A stretch of 64,000 nt of DNA from CALJDF01 sp038121105 (lineage in GTDB: Bacteria > Pseudomonadota > Alphaproteobacteria > SHVP01). The stretch is taken from assembly GCA_038121105.1 (NCBI GenBank), contig JAYONB010000015.1, forward strand, positions 1-64,000, in the 5' to 3' direction. Position numbers and translations under genes: made by a program. Under the pieces are notes generated by a model, which was not told the origin of the DNA, did not search any database, and worked only from the letters and a program-made list of their open reading frames with translations. This document shows, piece by piece, positions 18,562 to 30,563 of this stretch; positions within the stretch are counted from its first letter, which is position 1; every line of letters starts with the position of its first letter.

Positions 18562-19680
18562 ATGAAGATTACGATCGAACGTGCAACCTTGCTCTCCGCC
18601 CTTGGCCATGTGCAAAACGTCGTCGAGCGGCGCAACACCATCCCCATTCTGTCCAATGTCCTACTGTCGGCCGACGGAGGCGATCTGTCGCTGACCGCCA
18701 CTGATCTCGATCTGACCATCCTCGAAACGGTCGGGACCGAAGTGGCGCAGGGCGGCGCGACGACCGCGGCGGCGCACACCTTGCACGACATCGTCCGCAA
18801 ACTGCCCGATGGCGCGCAGATCGAACTCAGCCTCGATGCCGACCAGTCGCGTCTCTCGGTGGTGGCGGGCCGGTCGAGCTTTGCCTTGCCCTGTCTGCCC
18901 AAAGAGGATTTCCCGGTGCTGGCCGAGGACAATCTGCCGAACACCTTTCAAATCAGCGCCGACGATCTCAAGCGCTTGATCGACAAAAGCCGCTTCGCGA
19001 TTTCGACCGAGGAAACCCGCTACTACCTCAACGGCATCTACTTGCATGCCGCCGAGGCTGAGGGCGTGGCGATGCTGCGCGCGGTCGCCACCGACGGCCA
19101 CCGCCTGGCCCAGGTCGAGTGCCCGCTCCCCGACGGCGCGGCGTCGATGCCCGGGGTGATCGTGCCGCGCAAAGCCGTGCTCGAGGTGCGCCGGTTGCTG
19201 GATCAGGTCGACGACCCGGTACAGGTCTCGTTGTCGGAAACCAAAATCCGCTTTGCCTTCGGTAAGACCGTGCTGATTACCAAGCTGATCGACGGCACGT
19301 TCCCGGACTACCAGCGCGTCATTCCGTCGGGCAACGACAAGATTCTCGAGGTCGACTGCAAGCAGTTTGCCGAAGCCGTCGATCGGGTCTCGACCATCTC
19401 GACCGAAAAGTCGCGGTCGATCAAACTCACCCTCGAAAAGGACAAGCTGCACTTGTCGGCCAACAGTCCCGACAGCGGCAGCGCCGACGAAGAACTGGTC
19501 GTCAGCTACCCCGGCGAGGACATCGAGGTCGGCTTCAATTCGCGTTATTTGCTCGATATCGCCACGCAAATCGACGGCGAGGTGGCGCGCCTCGATCTTG
19601 CCGATGCGGTGTCGCCGACCATCTTGCGCGACCTGGCGGACGAACGCGCCTTGTACGTCCTCATGCCGATGCGGGTTTAG
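18562..19680 (+). CDS. dnaN: DNA polymerase III beta subunit (sliding clamp)
   Basis: 372-residue clamp that tethers DNA polymerase III. Three repeats of the clamp fold are present; recognisable stretches are NTIPILSNVLL near residue 29, ATDGHRLAQVE near 175 and the C-terminal YVLMPMRV, the partner-binding pocket. Length is normal. A 292-bp leader with two hairpins separates it from dnaA. Confidence 0.98.
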   Translation: MKITIERATLLSALGHVQNVVERRNTIPILSNVLLSADGGDLSLTATDLDLTILETVGTEVAQGGATTAAAHTLHDIVRKLPDGAQIELSLDADQSRLSVVAGRSSFALPCLPKEDFPVLAEDNLPNTFQISADDLKRLIDKSRFAISTEETRYYLNGIYLHAAEAEGVAMLRAVATDGHRLAQVECPLPDGAASMPGVIVPRKAVLEVRRLLDQVDDPVQVSLSETKIRFAFGKTVLITKLIDGTFPDYQRVIPSGNDKILEVDCKQFAEAVDRVSTISTEKSRSIKLTLEKDKLHLSANSPDSGSADEELVVSYPGEDIEVGFNSRYLLDIATQIDGEVARLDLADAVSPTILRDLADERALYVLMPMRV

Positions 19681-19688
19681 GGTCGCGA

Positions 19689-20883
19689 TTGGCTATCACG
19701 CAAGACATCGCGGCGCCGTCGACGCACGCTGCGGCCGTCCCGGTTCCGGCGTATTTTTTGCGGCGCCTGACGCTGACCGACTTTCGCTGTTATGCCCACC
19801 AGCGCCTCGACGCCGATGAACGTTGCGTCGTGCTGACCGGGCCGAACGGCGCCGGCAAGACCAACATCCTCGAAGCGATTTCCTACCTTGCACCGGGGCG
19901 CGGCATGCGCCGCGCACGGTTCGGCGATGTCGTACGTCGCGACAGCGATCGCGGGTGGGCGGTGGCGGCGACCGTCGACGGCACGCCCGGCGGCAGCGTC
20001 GAAATCGGCACCGGCACGATGTCTCCCGATCCAACCGCGAGCGCGCCGCTCGAGCGTCGCCAGGTACGGATTGACGGGGAAACGATGCGCGGCCCCGCCG
20101 CGTTGGCCGAATCGATCGCGATGGCGTGGATCACGCCGCAAATGGATCGCTTGTTCCAAGAAGACGGTGCCTCGCGTCGGCGCTTCCTCGATCGTTTGGT
20201 GTACGGGGTCGATCCCCGCCATGCGACACGGGTATCGGCCTACGAGCGCGCCATGCGCGACCGCGCGCGCCTGCTCAAATCCGGGCAACGCGCCGACGAA
20301 TGGGTGCTGGCCCTGGAAAACACCATGGCGGAATACGGGGTGGCGATCGCCGCCGCCCGGCGCGAGGCCGTGGCCGGTCTTTCAAGCTTCCTTGAGGCCG
20401 CGATTGGCCCCTTTCCGGCGGCGCTGGTCGACGTCGACGGGGTCGTCGAAGCGATGCTCGACGACATGGCGGCGCTCGATGCCGAACAGGCCTTTCGCGA
20501 AGCCCTCACGGAATCCCGCGGTCGCGACGCCGAAACCGGCGGTGCGGCCATCGGTCCGCATCGCAGCGATCTTGCCGTAACCCATCTCGACAAGGGCCTG
20601 CCCGCGCGACAATGCTCGACCGGCGAGCAAAAGGCGTTGCTGATTTCGATCGTCCTGGCAGACGCGCGGGTCGCCGCGTTGCGTACCGGGGCCGCACCCA
20701 TTTTGCTGCTCGACGAAATCGTCGCCCACCTCGACGAAGCTCGCCGCATCGCCCTATTCGATCAAGTCCTCGGGATGGGGGTGCAAGCTTGGCTGACGGG
20801 CACCGACAAAGATGTTTTCGCGCCGCTTGGCGCACGTGCGCTGTTTCTCGATGTGACGGACGGCGCCATTACGGGAATACAGA

Positions 20884-20891
<8 letters not shown>
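19689..20891 (+). CDS. recF: DNA replication and repair protein RecF
   Basis: 400-residue SMC-like ATPase that loads RecA at gaps. Walker A GPNGAGKTNILEA lies near residue 56, the signature CSTGEQKALLIS near 310 and Walker B ILLLDEIVAHLD near 337. The start is TTG at 19689, 8 nt after the dnaN stop; about 20 N-terminal residues precede the family core. The 3' end overlaps gyrB by 8 nt. Confidence 0.95.
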
Positions 20892-23310
<2,419 letters not shown>

Positions 23311-23313
23311 CGC

Positions 23314-24543
23314 TTAGGCGTCCGGGGTGGTTTCGTCCGGAGCGGCCGCCTCGACCGGTCGACGCCACAGCAGCGTAAAATAGACCACCGCCGCCAGCGT
23401 CACCGCCACGCCCATGACCGAGGTCATGCCGATCGCTCGGCCGTCGTAGAACGCCCCCGATACGACCCCGAACCCCGCGCCGCCCAAGGTTTGGATGAAG
23501 CCCAATAATGCCGCCGCGGTGCCGGCGATCATCGGAAACGGCCCCAAGGCGCTTGCCGTACCGAGCGGAAAGATGAACCCCACGGCAAACGCGAACACGA
23601 TCATCGGGGCAACAATGGTCACGATCGTCTCGATCCCGAACAGCGGGAACGTTGCCGTCACCATGCCCGACATCCAGGCCGTCACGATGGCCCAGCGGAA
23701 CACGGTGTCCAGCCCATAGCGCGGCGCCAAGCGCTCGGACAACGTGGTGCCGGCGACGAAGCCGGCGACCTGCACCGTGATGATCAGCGGGAAGGTCGAT
23801 TCGCGCATCCCGAACACTTCGATAAAGACGAACGGCGCGCCGAAGATGAACGCGAAGAACGTGCCGAAGCAGCACACCAGCGTCAGCATGAACCCGACAT
23901 AGGTGCGGTTGCGCAGCAACGTGCCGAAGTTGCGAAACATGCCCATCACCTGGGTCGCTCGAGGGTCGCGGTTCAGGTTCGATTCGGGAATGAAGAACCA
24001 GACCAGCCAGATCGCGATCGCGGCCCACACGGCCAGCGCGTAGAACGTCGCCCGCCAGCTAAAGGTTTCGATTAGCCAACCGCCGAACAGCGGCGCGATC
24101 GCGGGCGCGATCGCGATGATGCTGCCTAATCGTGCCAGCATGATGGCCGAGCGGTCGCGGTCGTGCATGTCCCGAATGATCGCCATGCAGATCGTGACGC
24201 CTGCCGCACCGCCTAACGACTGCAAGAACCGTAACGCGATCAGCATATTGATCGAGTTCGCTTGCGCGCTTAACAGCGACGCGCCCAAGAACAACGCGGT
24301 GCCTAGCATCAGCGGCACGCGGCGGCCAAAGCGATCCGAGATCGGGCCGTAGGCGAGTTGCGACAGCGCAAAGCCTACCATGTAGGTGCCCAGCGTCAGT
24401 TGCACCGTGCTCACGCTCGCCGAAAACTCGCGCGACAGCTGTGGCAACGCGGCGATGAACATATCGGTCGCCATCTCGCCGACCACCAAAACGGCGGACA
24501 GGACGATGATCAGCGGCAGCGTACCGGCACGCAGTTTGGCCAT
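23314..24543 (-). CDS. MFS drug efflux transporter, Bcr/CflA type (copy 1)
   Basis: 409-residue, 12-segment inner-membrane transporter. The Bcr/CflA signature TDMFIAALPQLSREF lies near residue 27 and motif A (GPISDRFGRRVPLML) near 63. AGTAAALLGFIQT in the second half matches the family. ATG 24543 has a GAGAG ribosome binding site. It is the last of three related genes in tandem on this strand; homologues export chloramphenicol, bicyclomycin or sulfonamides, but substrates cannot be assigned here. Confidence 0.88.
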   Translation of the reverse strand: MAKLRAGTLPLIIVLSAVLVVGEMATDMFIAALPQLSREFSASVSTVQLTLGTYMVGFALSQLAYGPISDRFGRRVPLMLGTALFLGASLLSAQANSINMLIALRFLQSLGGAAGVTICMAIIRDMHDRDRSAIMLARLGSIIAIAPAIAPLFGGWLIETFSWRATFYALAVWAAIAIWLVWFFIPESNLNRDPRATQVMGMFRNFGTLLRNRTYVGFMLTLVCCFGTFFAFIFGAPFVFIEVFGMRESTFPLIITVQVAGFVAGTTLSERLAPRYGLDTVFRWAIVTAWMSGMVTATFPLFGIETIVTIVAPMIVFAFAVGFIFPLGTASALGPFPMIAGTAAALLGFIQTLGGAGFGVVSGAFYDGRAIGMTSVMGVAVTLAAVVYFTLLWRRPVEAAAPDETTPDA

Positions 24544-24602
24544 GGGTCTCTCGGGGGTGGGCTGGGGGCGCGCACTATACGCGCCCGCGCCCGGGTTACC
24601 AA

Positions 24603-25805
24603 TCAGGCTTTTGCGAGCGCCGGTCGGTTCATCACAGGGCGCAGCACGGTCACGAAAACCAGGGCGCTGAAGACCATCAGACCGAACATCAAGCCCATGA
24701 TCGGCGCCGGGCTGCCGTCGTGGACCGCCGCAACCAATACCCCGACCAGGGCCGAAAAGCTGGCCTGCATGAAGCCGATCAGCGACGAGGCGGTGCCCGC
24801 CAACTGGGGATAGGGCGCCAGCGCGCCGGAAAAGCACAGCGGCATGATGAAGCCCAGTCCGAAGGTCACCAATGTCAGGGACGGCACCGCGATCCATAAC
24901 GTCAGATCTCCGGCCAAACTCACCCCGAACAACACGCTGGTGCCGCCCACCGTGCACGCGATGGCGAAGCTAAACAGCATGCGGGGACCGACCCAGCGCG
25001 AAACCCACCCGGTCAAGAACGACGCCATGGAAAACGCCGGCGCCATGGCGAGAAAGATCGCCCCGAACTGCGAGGGGCTCAGCCCCATGGTGTCGATAAA
25101 GATCAACGCGCCGCCCGACATAAAGGCGAACATCGCGCCCAACGAAAGGCACAAGCACGCGGCATAGCCCGCGAAGATCCGGTCGCTGACCAGCATGCGC
25201 ATGCCTCGCAGCATCGGCAGCGGCCGAATGGCGTCGCGATTCGGCGTGGTGGTTTCCCCGAACCACACCGCGATCACGACGAGATAGATCAACGAGAAGG
25301 CCGCGATGGCGAAGAAAATCGCTTGCCACCCCAAGGTCTGGGCCAACAGCCCGCCCGTCATCGGCACCACGGCCGAGAGGGCGCCCATGATTCCGGTGGT
25401 GTAGCCGATGATCCGGGTGGTTTCGTCGGGCGGGTGTAGATCGCGCACGATCGCGCGGCTCAACACCCACGCCGAGGCCGCGCCGAACGCCTGGAAGAAC
25501 CGCAACACGATCAGCCATTCGACCGACGGGGCCAGACCCGCGGCAAGGCTTGTTGCGGCATACAACGCCATGCCGCCAAGCAGTACCGGCCGACGGCCGA
25601 ACCGGTCGCCTAGGGGCCCGACGATCAGTTGGCCGATGGCAAAGCCGACGAGAAACACGCTGAACGTGAGCTGTACCAGCGTGACCGTGCTGTCGAATCC
25701 AATCCGAATGGCCGGCAGCGCCGGTAGGTACATGTCCGTCGAAAGCGGCCCGACGGCGACCAAGCCGCCGACGAACAGGACCAGCACCACCGAGCCCGGC
25801 TTCAT
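24603..25805 (-). CDS. MFS drug efflux transporter, Bcr/CflA type (copy 2)
   Basis: 400-residue transporter, clearly paralogous to its neighbours: LVAVGPLSTDMYLPALPAI near residue 15, motif A GPLGDRFGRRPVLLG near 58 and AGTASSLIGFMQASF in the C-terminal half. The start overlaps the stop of copy 3 by 4 nt (ATGA), so copies 3 and 2 are translationally coupled. Copy 1 follows after a 59-nt gap. Confidence 0.88.
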   Translation of the reverse strand: MKPGSVVLVLFVGGLVAVGPLSTDMYLPALPAIRIGFDSTVTLVQLTFSVFLVGFAIGQLIVGPLGDRFGRRPVLLGGMALYAATSLAAGLAPSVEWLIVLRFFQAFGAASAWVLSRAIVRDLHPPDETTRIIGYTTGIMGALSAVVPMTGGLLAQTLGWQAIFFAIAAFSLIYLVVIAVWFGETTTPNRDAIRPLPMLRGMRMLVSDRIFAGYAACLCLSLGAMFAFMSGGALIFIDTMGLSPSQFGAIFLAMAPAFSMASFLTGWVSRWVGPRMLFSFAIACTVGGTSVLFGVSLAGDLTLWIAVPSLTLVTFGLGFIMPLCFSGALAPYPQLAGTASSLIGFMQASFSALVGVLVAAVHDGSPAPIMGLMFGLMVFSALVFVTVLRPVMNRPALAKA

Positions 25806-27004
25806 GCCGTCACCGATGATGTCGGGGCCGGGCGGATCAGCACAAAGCTCAGCAACGCGCCGATGGCCAACAGCGCGATCAGGGCGAACATCGGTAGGCC
25901 CGTGCCGTTGAACATCACGCCGACCAGCGCGCCCATCGCCGCCGAAAACACGCTCTGCACGAAACCGATCAAGGCCGAGGCGGTGCCGGCCATCGCAGGA
26001 TAGGGCGCCATTGCGCTGGCAAAGGCAAGCGGCACCATGAAGCCCATCGCAAAAGACAGCAGCGCCATCATACCGACCAACGCAAAGACGTCGGTCCACC
26101 CGATCGCGGTCAGGGTCAAGGCGATCAATGCGCTCAAGGCCGCGACGGACGCGGCCACGACATAAATGCGTTCATGCGGCAATTTACTTCCCAGGCGCCC
26201 CACCAAGGCGGAGGCGATCGTGAACGCGCCCGCCATAGCGGTAAAGATCAATCCGAAATGCGTCGTCGGCACGTCGTAGACCGAGATAAAGACGAAAGAC
26301 GAGCCCGACAAGAACGTAAACAACACGCCGAACATGAACGACACGCTGATCGTATTGCGTAGAAAAACGCGGTGGCGCAGCAAGATGGCGAAGTTGGTCA
26401 GCATCGGGCCCAGCCGCACGGCGTCGGGGTTCAATGCGGGTGCCGATTCGCGAAATCCGAACCCGACGATCAACAAGATGACGATCGCATAGACCAACAA
26501 GACCGCAAAGATGAACTGCCACCCCAGAAACACCGTCACGAACCCGCCGATGGTCGGCGTGATCAACGATGTCCCGCCCATGATGACGGTGGCATAGGCC
26601 AACACCCGCGCCGAGTCCGCCGGCGTCACCAGATCGCGAATCACGGCTCGCCCCAACACTTGCCCGAAGGCCGCACCGAGGGCCTGAACAAAACGGCCGA
26701 CCACCAACACTTCGACCGATCCGGCCGCCATGCAGATCGCACTGCCCACGATGTAAAGTCCGATTCCAGTCAAGATCGCAGGTTTGCGGCCATAGCGATC
26801 GGCCAGCGGCCCGTAGAACAATTGGCTCAGCGCAAAGCCCAAGAGATAGACGCTCAGCGTCAGTTGGACCGCCGGCACGGTCGTGCCCAGCGCATCGGCC
26901 AACGTCGGCAGCGACGGGATGTACATATCCGTCGACAGCGGCCCGAACGCGAACAAGCCGCCTGCGAACAGGACAAACGTCAATGAACCGGGTTTGGTGA
27001 ACAT
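25802..27004 (-). CDS. MFS drug efflux transporter, Bcr/CflA type (copy 3, first in operon)
   Basis: 400-residue transporter with LFAFGPLSTDMYIPSLPTL near residue 16, motif A GPLADRYGRKPAILT near 65 and AGTASALIGFVQSVF near the end. Nearly the same length as copy 2 and closer to it than to copy 1 by eye. It is the promoter-proximal gene of the tandem. Confidence 0.88.
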   Translation of the reverse strand: MFTKPGSLTFVLFAGGLFAFGPLSTDMYIPSLPTLADALGTTVPAVQLTLSVYLLGFALSQLFYGPLADRYGRKPAILTGIGLYIVGSAICMAAGSVEVLVVGRFVQALGAAFGQVLGRAVIRDLVTPADSARVLAYATVIMGGTSLITPTIGGFVTVFLGWQFIFAVLLVYAIVILLIVGFGFRESAPALNPDAVRLGPMLTNFAILLRHRVFLRNTISVSFMFGVLFTFLSGSSFVFISVYDVPTTHFGLIFTAMAGAFTIASALVGRLGSKLPHERIYVVAASVAALSALIALTLTAIGWTDVFALVGMMALLSFAMGFMVPLAFASAMAPYPAMAGTASALIGFVQSVFSAAMGALVGVMFNGTGLPMFALIALLAIGALLSFVLIRPAPTSSVTA

Positions 27005-27076
27005 GATGCCTTAGCGGCGAGGGGCGGCGCGGTGGGTCACGTTAGGCCGTGCGGTGGCCGCACGCAAACGAGACGC

Positions 27077-27790
27077 CTAACCGAACCGGTGCAGCGATGC
27101 GCCGTGTCGTTTCAGCCAATATTTGGCGGGCGCGTTATCCGGGCACAACCGGTCGACCAGCCGCCAAAAACGATCCGAGTGGTTGAGCTCGACCAGATGC
27201 GCCACTTCATGCGCCACCACATAGGCGAGGACATCCGCCGGTGCCAAGATCAGCCGCCACGAGAACGACAGCCGCGCTTCTTCCGAACAACTACCCCACC
27301 GGCTGCGGGTGTCGCGGATCTGGATTTTGAGAATCCGCCTGTCCAAAGCCGCCGCCGCGGCATGGGCCCGGGTGCCGATTTCGTGACGCGCCTGTTTCTT
27401 CAACCAGTCGGTAATCCGGCGCGGCACGTGCGGGGTATCGCCCGCGACATTGATCGTGCGCGCGTCCGGTTCCAACCAAACCGTGCCGCGCTCCTCGGGT
27501 CGGTGCGTGATGACGTGATCGTCCCCCAGATACGGAATCACCGCGCCGTCCTCGAACGGCACCCGCGGCGGCAAGTCGCGCAATTGGCGCAGAATCCAAT
27601 GGGTCTTTTCGCGCACGAAGGCGAGGCCTTCGGCCTTGGCGACGAAACGCGGCAGCACCAATTCGACGCCGCCGGTACGTTCGTCCACCCGTAGGCTGAT
27701 GTTGCGTGCCCGCGCGTTGATCTGAATATCCAGCGGCACCGGTTGGCCATCGAGCTCGACCGTGTTGGTGTGCATCTTGGCGCGCGTCAT
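27077..27790 (-). CDS. YgjP-like (DUF45) zinc metallopeptidase
   Basis: 237-residue protein of the DUF45/M48-related WLM group. The N-terminal part carries NARARNISLRVD and the middle has DTRSRWGSCS, the family signature. The zinc site is VVAHEVAHLVELNHSDRFW (HExxH plus a downstream His). The ATG overlaps the stop of the upstream cysteine-cluster gene by 4 nt. Substrates of these soluble peptidases are largely unknown. Confidence 0.87.
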   Translation of the reverse strand: MTRAKMHTNTVELDGQPVPLDIQINARARNISLRVDERTGGVELVLPRFVAKAEGLAFVREKTHWILRQLRDLPPRVPFEDGAVIPYLGDDHVITHRPEERGTVWLEPDARTINVAGDTPHVPRRITDWLKKQARHEIGTRAHAAAAALDRRILKIQIRDTRSRWGSCSEEARLSFSWRLILAPADVLAYVVAHEVAHLVELNHSDRFWRLVDRLCPDNAPAKYWLKRHGASLHRFG

Positions 27791-28257
27791 CGGGGCCACG
27801 TCGCGATGTGGTGTTCCAGATCGGGCGCGTCTTTTTCGGCCACCGTGCGGCCGCGCACGGATTGGCCGGCCAGATGCACGGTTTCGTGGCTGCCCGAGAC
27901 CAAATGATGCCAGTCGGGTAGCGGGCGCGCCTCCGCTACCAATCGGTAGGCACAGGTCGAGGGCATCCACGCCAAGTGCCCCACGTTATCGGCCGACAGC
28001 ACGACGCAATCGGGCACGAAACGCTGGCGTTCCTCATAACGGGTGCAACGGCATGTGGCGTCGTCCAGCAACCGGCAAGCCACGTTGGTGTAGTCGACAA
28101 CGTCGGTTTCGATGTCCTGCAGCTTCAACAGACAACACTTGCCGCAACCGTCGCACAACGATTCCCACTCGGCCTGGCTCATCTCGGCCAAGGTCTTTCG
28201 TTCCCAGAAAGGGTTATGGATCGGAGCCGCCGCGCGGCGCGTCTCAGGCGTTGGCAA
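27787..28257 (-). CDS. YcgN/UPF0260 cysteine-cluster protein
   Basis: 156-residue protein with the conserved motif WESLCDGCGKCCLLKL near residue 31 and further cysteines in NVACRLLDDATCRCTRYEER and PSTCAYRL, the pattern of the UPF0260 family. Cysteine spacing suggests metal or Fe-S binding; function unknown. It overlaps phaZ upstream by 14 nt and the peptidase downstream by 4 nt. Confidence 0.85.
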   Translation of the reverse strand: MPTPETRRAAAPIHNPFWERKTLAEMSQAEWESLCDGCGKCCLLKLQDIETDVVDYTNVACRLLDDATCRCTRYEERQRFVPDCVVLSADNVGHLAWMPSTCAYRLVAEARPLPDWHHLVSGSHETVHLAGQSVRGRTVAEKDAPDLEHHIATWPR

Positions 28258-29461
28258 GAACCGCCTCGTGGACCCGCGGCAGAATTTCGTTGCGCCAGCG
28301 CCGTCCGTTGAAAATGCCGTAATGCCCGGTGGCCGCCTGATGGTGGTGGTGCTTCTTCGCGTCGGGCAGGTTGCGGCACAAGTCGTGCGCTGCCCGGGTT
28401 TGGTCGATCCCCGAAATATCGTCGAGCTCGCCTTCGACCGTCAGCAAACCGATATCGGTAATCGCACCGGGATCGACCTTGCGGTCGCGCCAATGGAACG
28501 TGCCTTCGGGCAGGGCGTGGTCTTGAAACACCGTCTTGATGGTCTGCAGGTAGTACTCGGCCGGCAGGTCCATCACGCTGAGGTACTCGTCGTAGAACTT
28601 CTGGTGCGCGGCCACGCTGTCGCCGTCCCCTTCGACCAAGTGTTCGTACAGTCGGCGATGCGCCGTCATGTGGCGTTCCAGGTTCATGGTCATGAACCCG
28701 GTCAGTTGCAGAAACCCGGGGTAGACCCGCCGCAAAAAGCCGGGATAGCTCACCGGCACCGTGGTGATCACGTTGCGCTCGAACCACTGCAGCGATTGGC
28801 TTTGCGCCAAGTCGTTCGGGGCCGTCGGGTTGACCCGCGTATCGATCGGGCCGCCCATCAGCGTCATCGACTTGGGCCGGGCCGGATCGTTGTCTTCGGC
28901 CATAATCGCCGCCGCCGCCAACACCGGGACCGACGGTTGGCACACGGCCATCACATGGGTGCCCGGCCCGAGGTGGTGCAGAAAGGTCATGACGTAGTCG
29001 ATGTAGCTATCGAGATCGAACCGTCCGCGCGCCACCGGCACGTCGCGCGCATCGGTCCAATCGGTGATGTAGACGTCGTGTTCGGGCAGCAGCGCATCGA
29101 CGGTGCCGCGCAGCAACGTCGCGAAGTGGCCCGACAACGGCGCGACGACCAGCATACGGGGCAGGTCTTCGCAGCCCGGGCGCTGGAAGTGCAGCAGCCG
29201 GCAAAACGGTTCCTGGAGCGCCGAGACTTCCGTGATCGGTACCGGACCTGCATCGGTCTCTACGGTCTTCAGCCCGAAGGCCGGTTTGCTGCGTCGCCGC
29301 GTCGTGTAATCGATCAGCTCGAAAGCGGCGGCCGTGTGTCGGCCCATGTCGGTGTGCGCGAGGGGGTTGAGCGGGTGGCGCAGGATCATCTGCCCGGCCT
29401 GCATGGCGCTGCGGACCGATGCGGTCGCGGCGCGCTGAAACTCGTGAACCGAATAAAGCAA
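28244..29461 (-). CDS. phaZ: Intracellular polyhydroxyalkanoate depolymerase
   Basis: 405-residue alpha/beta-hydrolase that mobilises stored PHA granules. HDVYITDWTDARDVP near residue 128 is typical. The nucleophile loop reads AVCQPSVPVLA near 172, with Cys where lipases have Ser, as in the intracellular depolymerases of Ralstonia. EGELDDISG near 340 supplies the acid and ATGHYGIFNG near 385 the His. No signal peptide, consistent with a granule-bound enzyme. Confidence 0.92.
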   Translation of the reverse strand: MLYSVHEFQRAATASVRSAMQAGQMILRHPLNPLAHTDMGRHTAAAFELIDYTTRRRSKPAFGLKTVETDAGPVPITEVSALQEPFCRLLHFQRPGCEDLPRMLVVAPLSGHFATLLRGTVDALLPEHDVYITDWTDARDVPVARGRFDLDSYIDYVMTFLHHLGPGTHVMAVCQPSVPVLAAAAIMAEDNDPARPKSMTLMGGPIDTRVNPTAPNDLAQSQSLQWFERNVITTVPVSYPGFLRRVYPGFLQLTGFMTMNLERHMTAHRRLYEHLVEGDGDSVAAHQKFYDEYLSVMDLPAEYYLQTIKTVFQDHALPEGTFHWRDRKVDPGAITDIGLLTVEGELDDISGIDQTRAAHDLCRNLPDAKKHHHHQAATGHYGIFNGRRWRNEILPRVHEAVLANA

Positions 29462-29550
29462 CTAAGATCCTGACGGTAGCCCCGACATCCGCTCGACACC
29501 GAGCGGTAAGTGTTTGACTTTAACGGAAGATTTGGGCCTTGGGAACCGCC

Positions 29551-30165
29551 CTACAGGGCCTCGCGCAACTGCCGCACCATCGCCTCGGGGCTGGTGCCCG
29601 TCCGGATGTGGGTGACGTAGCGCCCTTCTTCGTCCATCAGGAAGATCAGTGAGGAATGGTCCATCAAATAGTCGCTGGTTTCGCCGGTATCGCGGGCGCG
29701 GGCGAAAAAGACGCCAAAGGCATCGGTCATCGTCTCCACCTGCTCGGGCGTCCCGGTCAGTCCCACCAGGCGGGGATGGAAAAACCCGATGTAGTCGCGC
29801 ACCGCCGCGACGTCGTCGCGGGCCGGGTCGATGGTGACGAAAACCGGCGTAATCGCGTCGGCCTCTTTGCCCATGTCGTTCAGCGCGACGGTCATCGACT
29901 GCAGCTCGGTGGGGCAGACATCGGGGCAAAACGTATAGCCGAAATAGACCAGCATATGCCGGCCCTTAAAGGTCTCTTGGGTTACCGTTTCGCCCAGATG
30001 GTTCACCATCTCGAAGGGTCCGCCGATGATGGATTGGCTGACCTCGAGATCGGGTTTGCTCACCGGGATCAAAAACCCGAGCCCCAACCCGACGATCACC
30101 GCCAGCCCGGCGGCAATGATCAAGATCGGCCCGCGGCGCGACGGCGTCTGTTTTTCATCTGACAT
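29551..30165 (-). CDS. SCO1/SenC copper chaperone
   Basis: 204-residue membrane-anchored thioredoxin-fold protein that delivers copper to cytochrome oxidase. One N-terminal membrane segment (ILIIAAGLAVIVGLGLGFLI, about residues 14-33), the copper-binding CPDVCP near 88, and the distal His in MDHSSLIFLMD near 168. In Rhodobacter the homologue senC lies in the regB/regA cluster; here regB/regA are about 2 kb away. Confidence 0.92.
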   Translation of the reverse strand: MSDEKQTPSRRGPILIIAAGLAVIVGLGLGFLIPVSKPDLEVSQSIIGGPFEMVNHLGETVTQETFKGRHMLVYFGYTFCPDVCPTELQSMTVALNDMGKEADAITPVFVTIDPARDDVAAVRDYIGFFHPRLVGLTGTPEQVETMTDAFGVFFARARDTGETSDYLMDHSSLIFLMDEEGRYVTHIRTGTSPEAMVRQLREAL

Positions 30166-30237
30166 CGCGCTAGTGCACCAAACCCGCCCGCTCGGCGCAA
30201 TTCCCGGCTGCGTGAAGCGCTGCGACCCGTTGTCGCG

Positions 30238-30525
30238 CTAGACCCGCCCAGCAGCGATCAGGCCCGCCAGCACCAGCGGCCAGGCGACCCCGGGGTGGGT
30301 CAGCCAGCGCACTGCGGTACGCCGTCCCCGCAGTCCGATGGCGTGCAGCAGACAAGCGATCGCGCCCACCATCATCGCCGCCCCGGCTGCGCGTTGGGCC
30401 AGCGTACCGTGGCTTCCCGCCAGCGCTGGGTCGGTGGCGATTACCACGGCCACCGCCGCCGCGAACACCAGCGAGCCGCCGCGCAAGAGCATCGTTTGAC
30501 GGGCGCTTGGGGTCGATTGGTCCAT
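30238..30525 (-). CDS. Small membrane protein, YbgE-like
   Basis: 95-residue protein with three hydrophobic stretches. The pattern IATDPALA ... GAIACLLHAIGLRGRR ... LVLAGLIAAG resembles YbgE of the cytochrome bd operon (DP motif, then HGxGFRP before the last segment). No cydAB is in the window. The assignment rests on pattern similarity only. Next to SCO1 it fits an oxidase-assembly neighbourhood. Confidence 0.5.
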   Translation of the reverse strand: MDQSTPSARQTMLLRGGSLVFAAAVAVVIATDPALAGSHGTLAQRAAGAAMMVGAIACLLHAIGLRGRRTAVRWLTHPGVAWPLVLAGLIAAGRV

Positions 30526-30563
30526 ACGTTGACGCGCCTCCTGGGGGCCCGCATCCTCGAACG

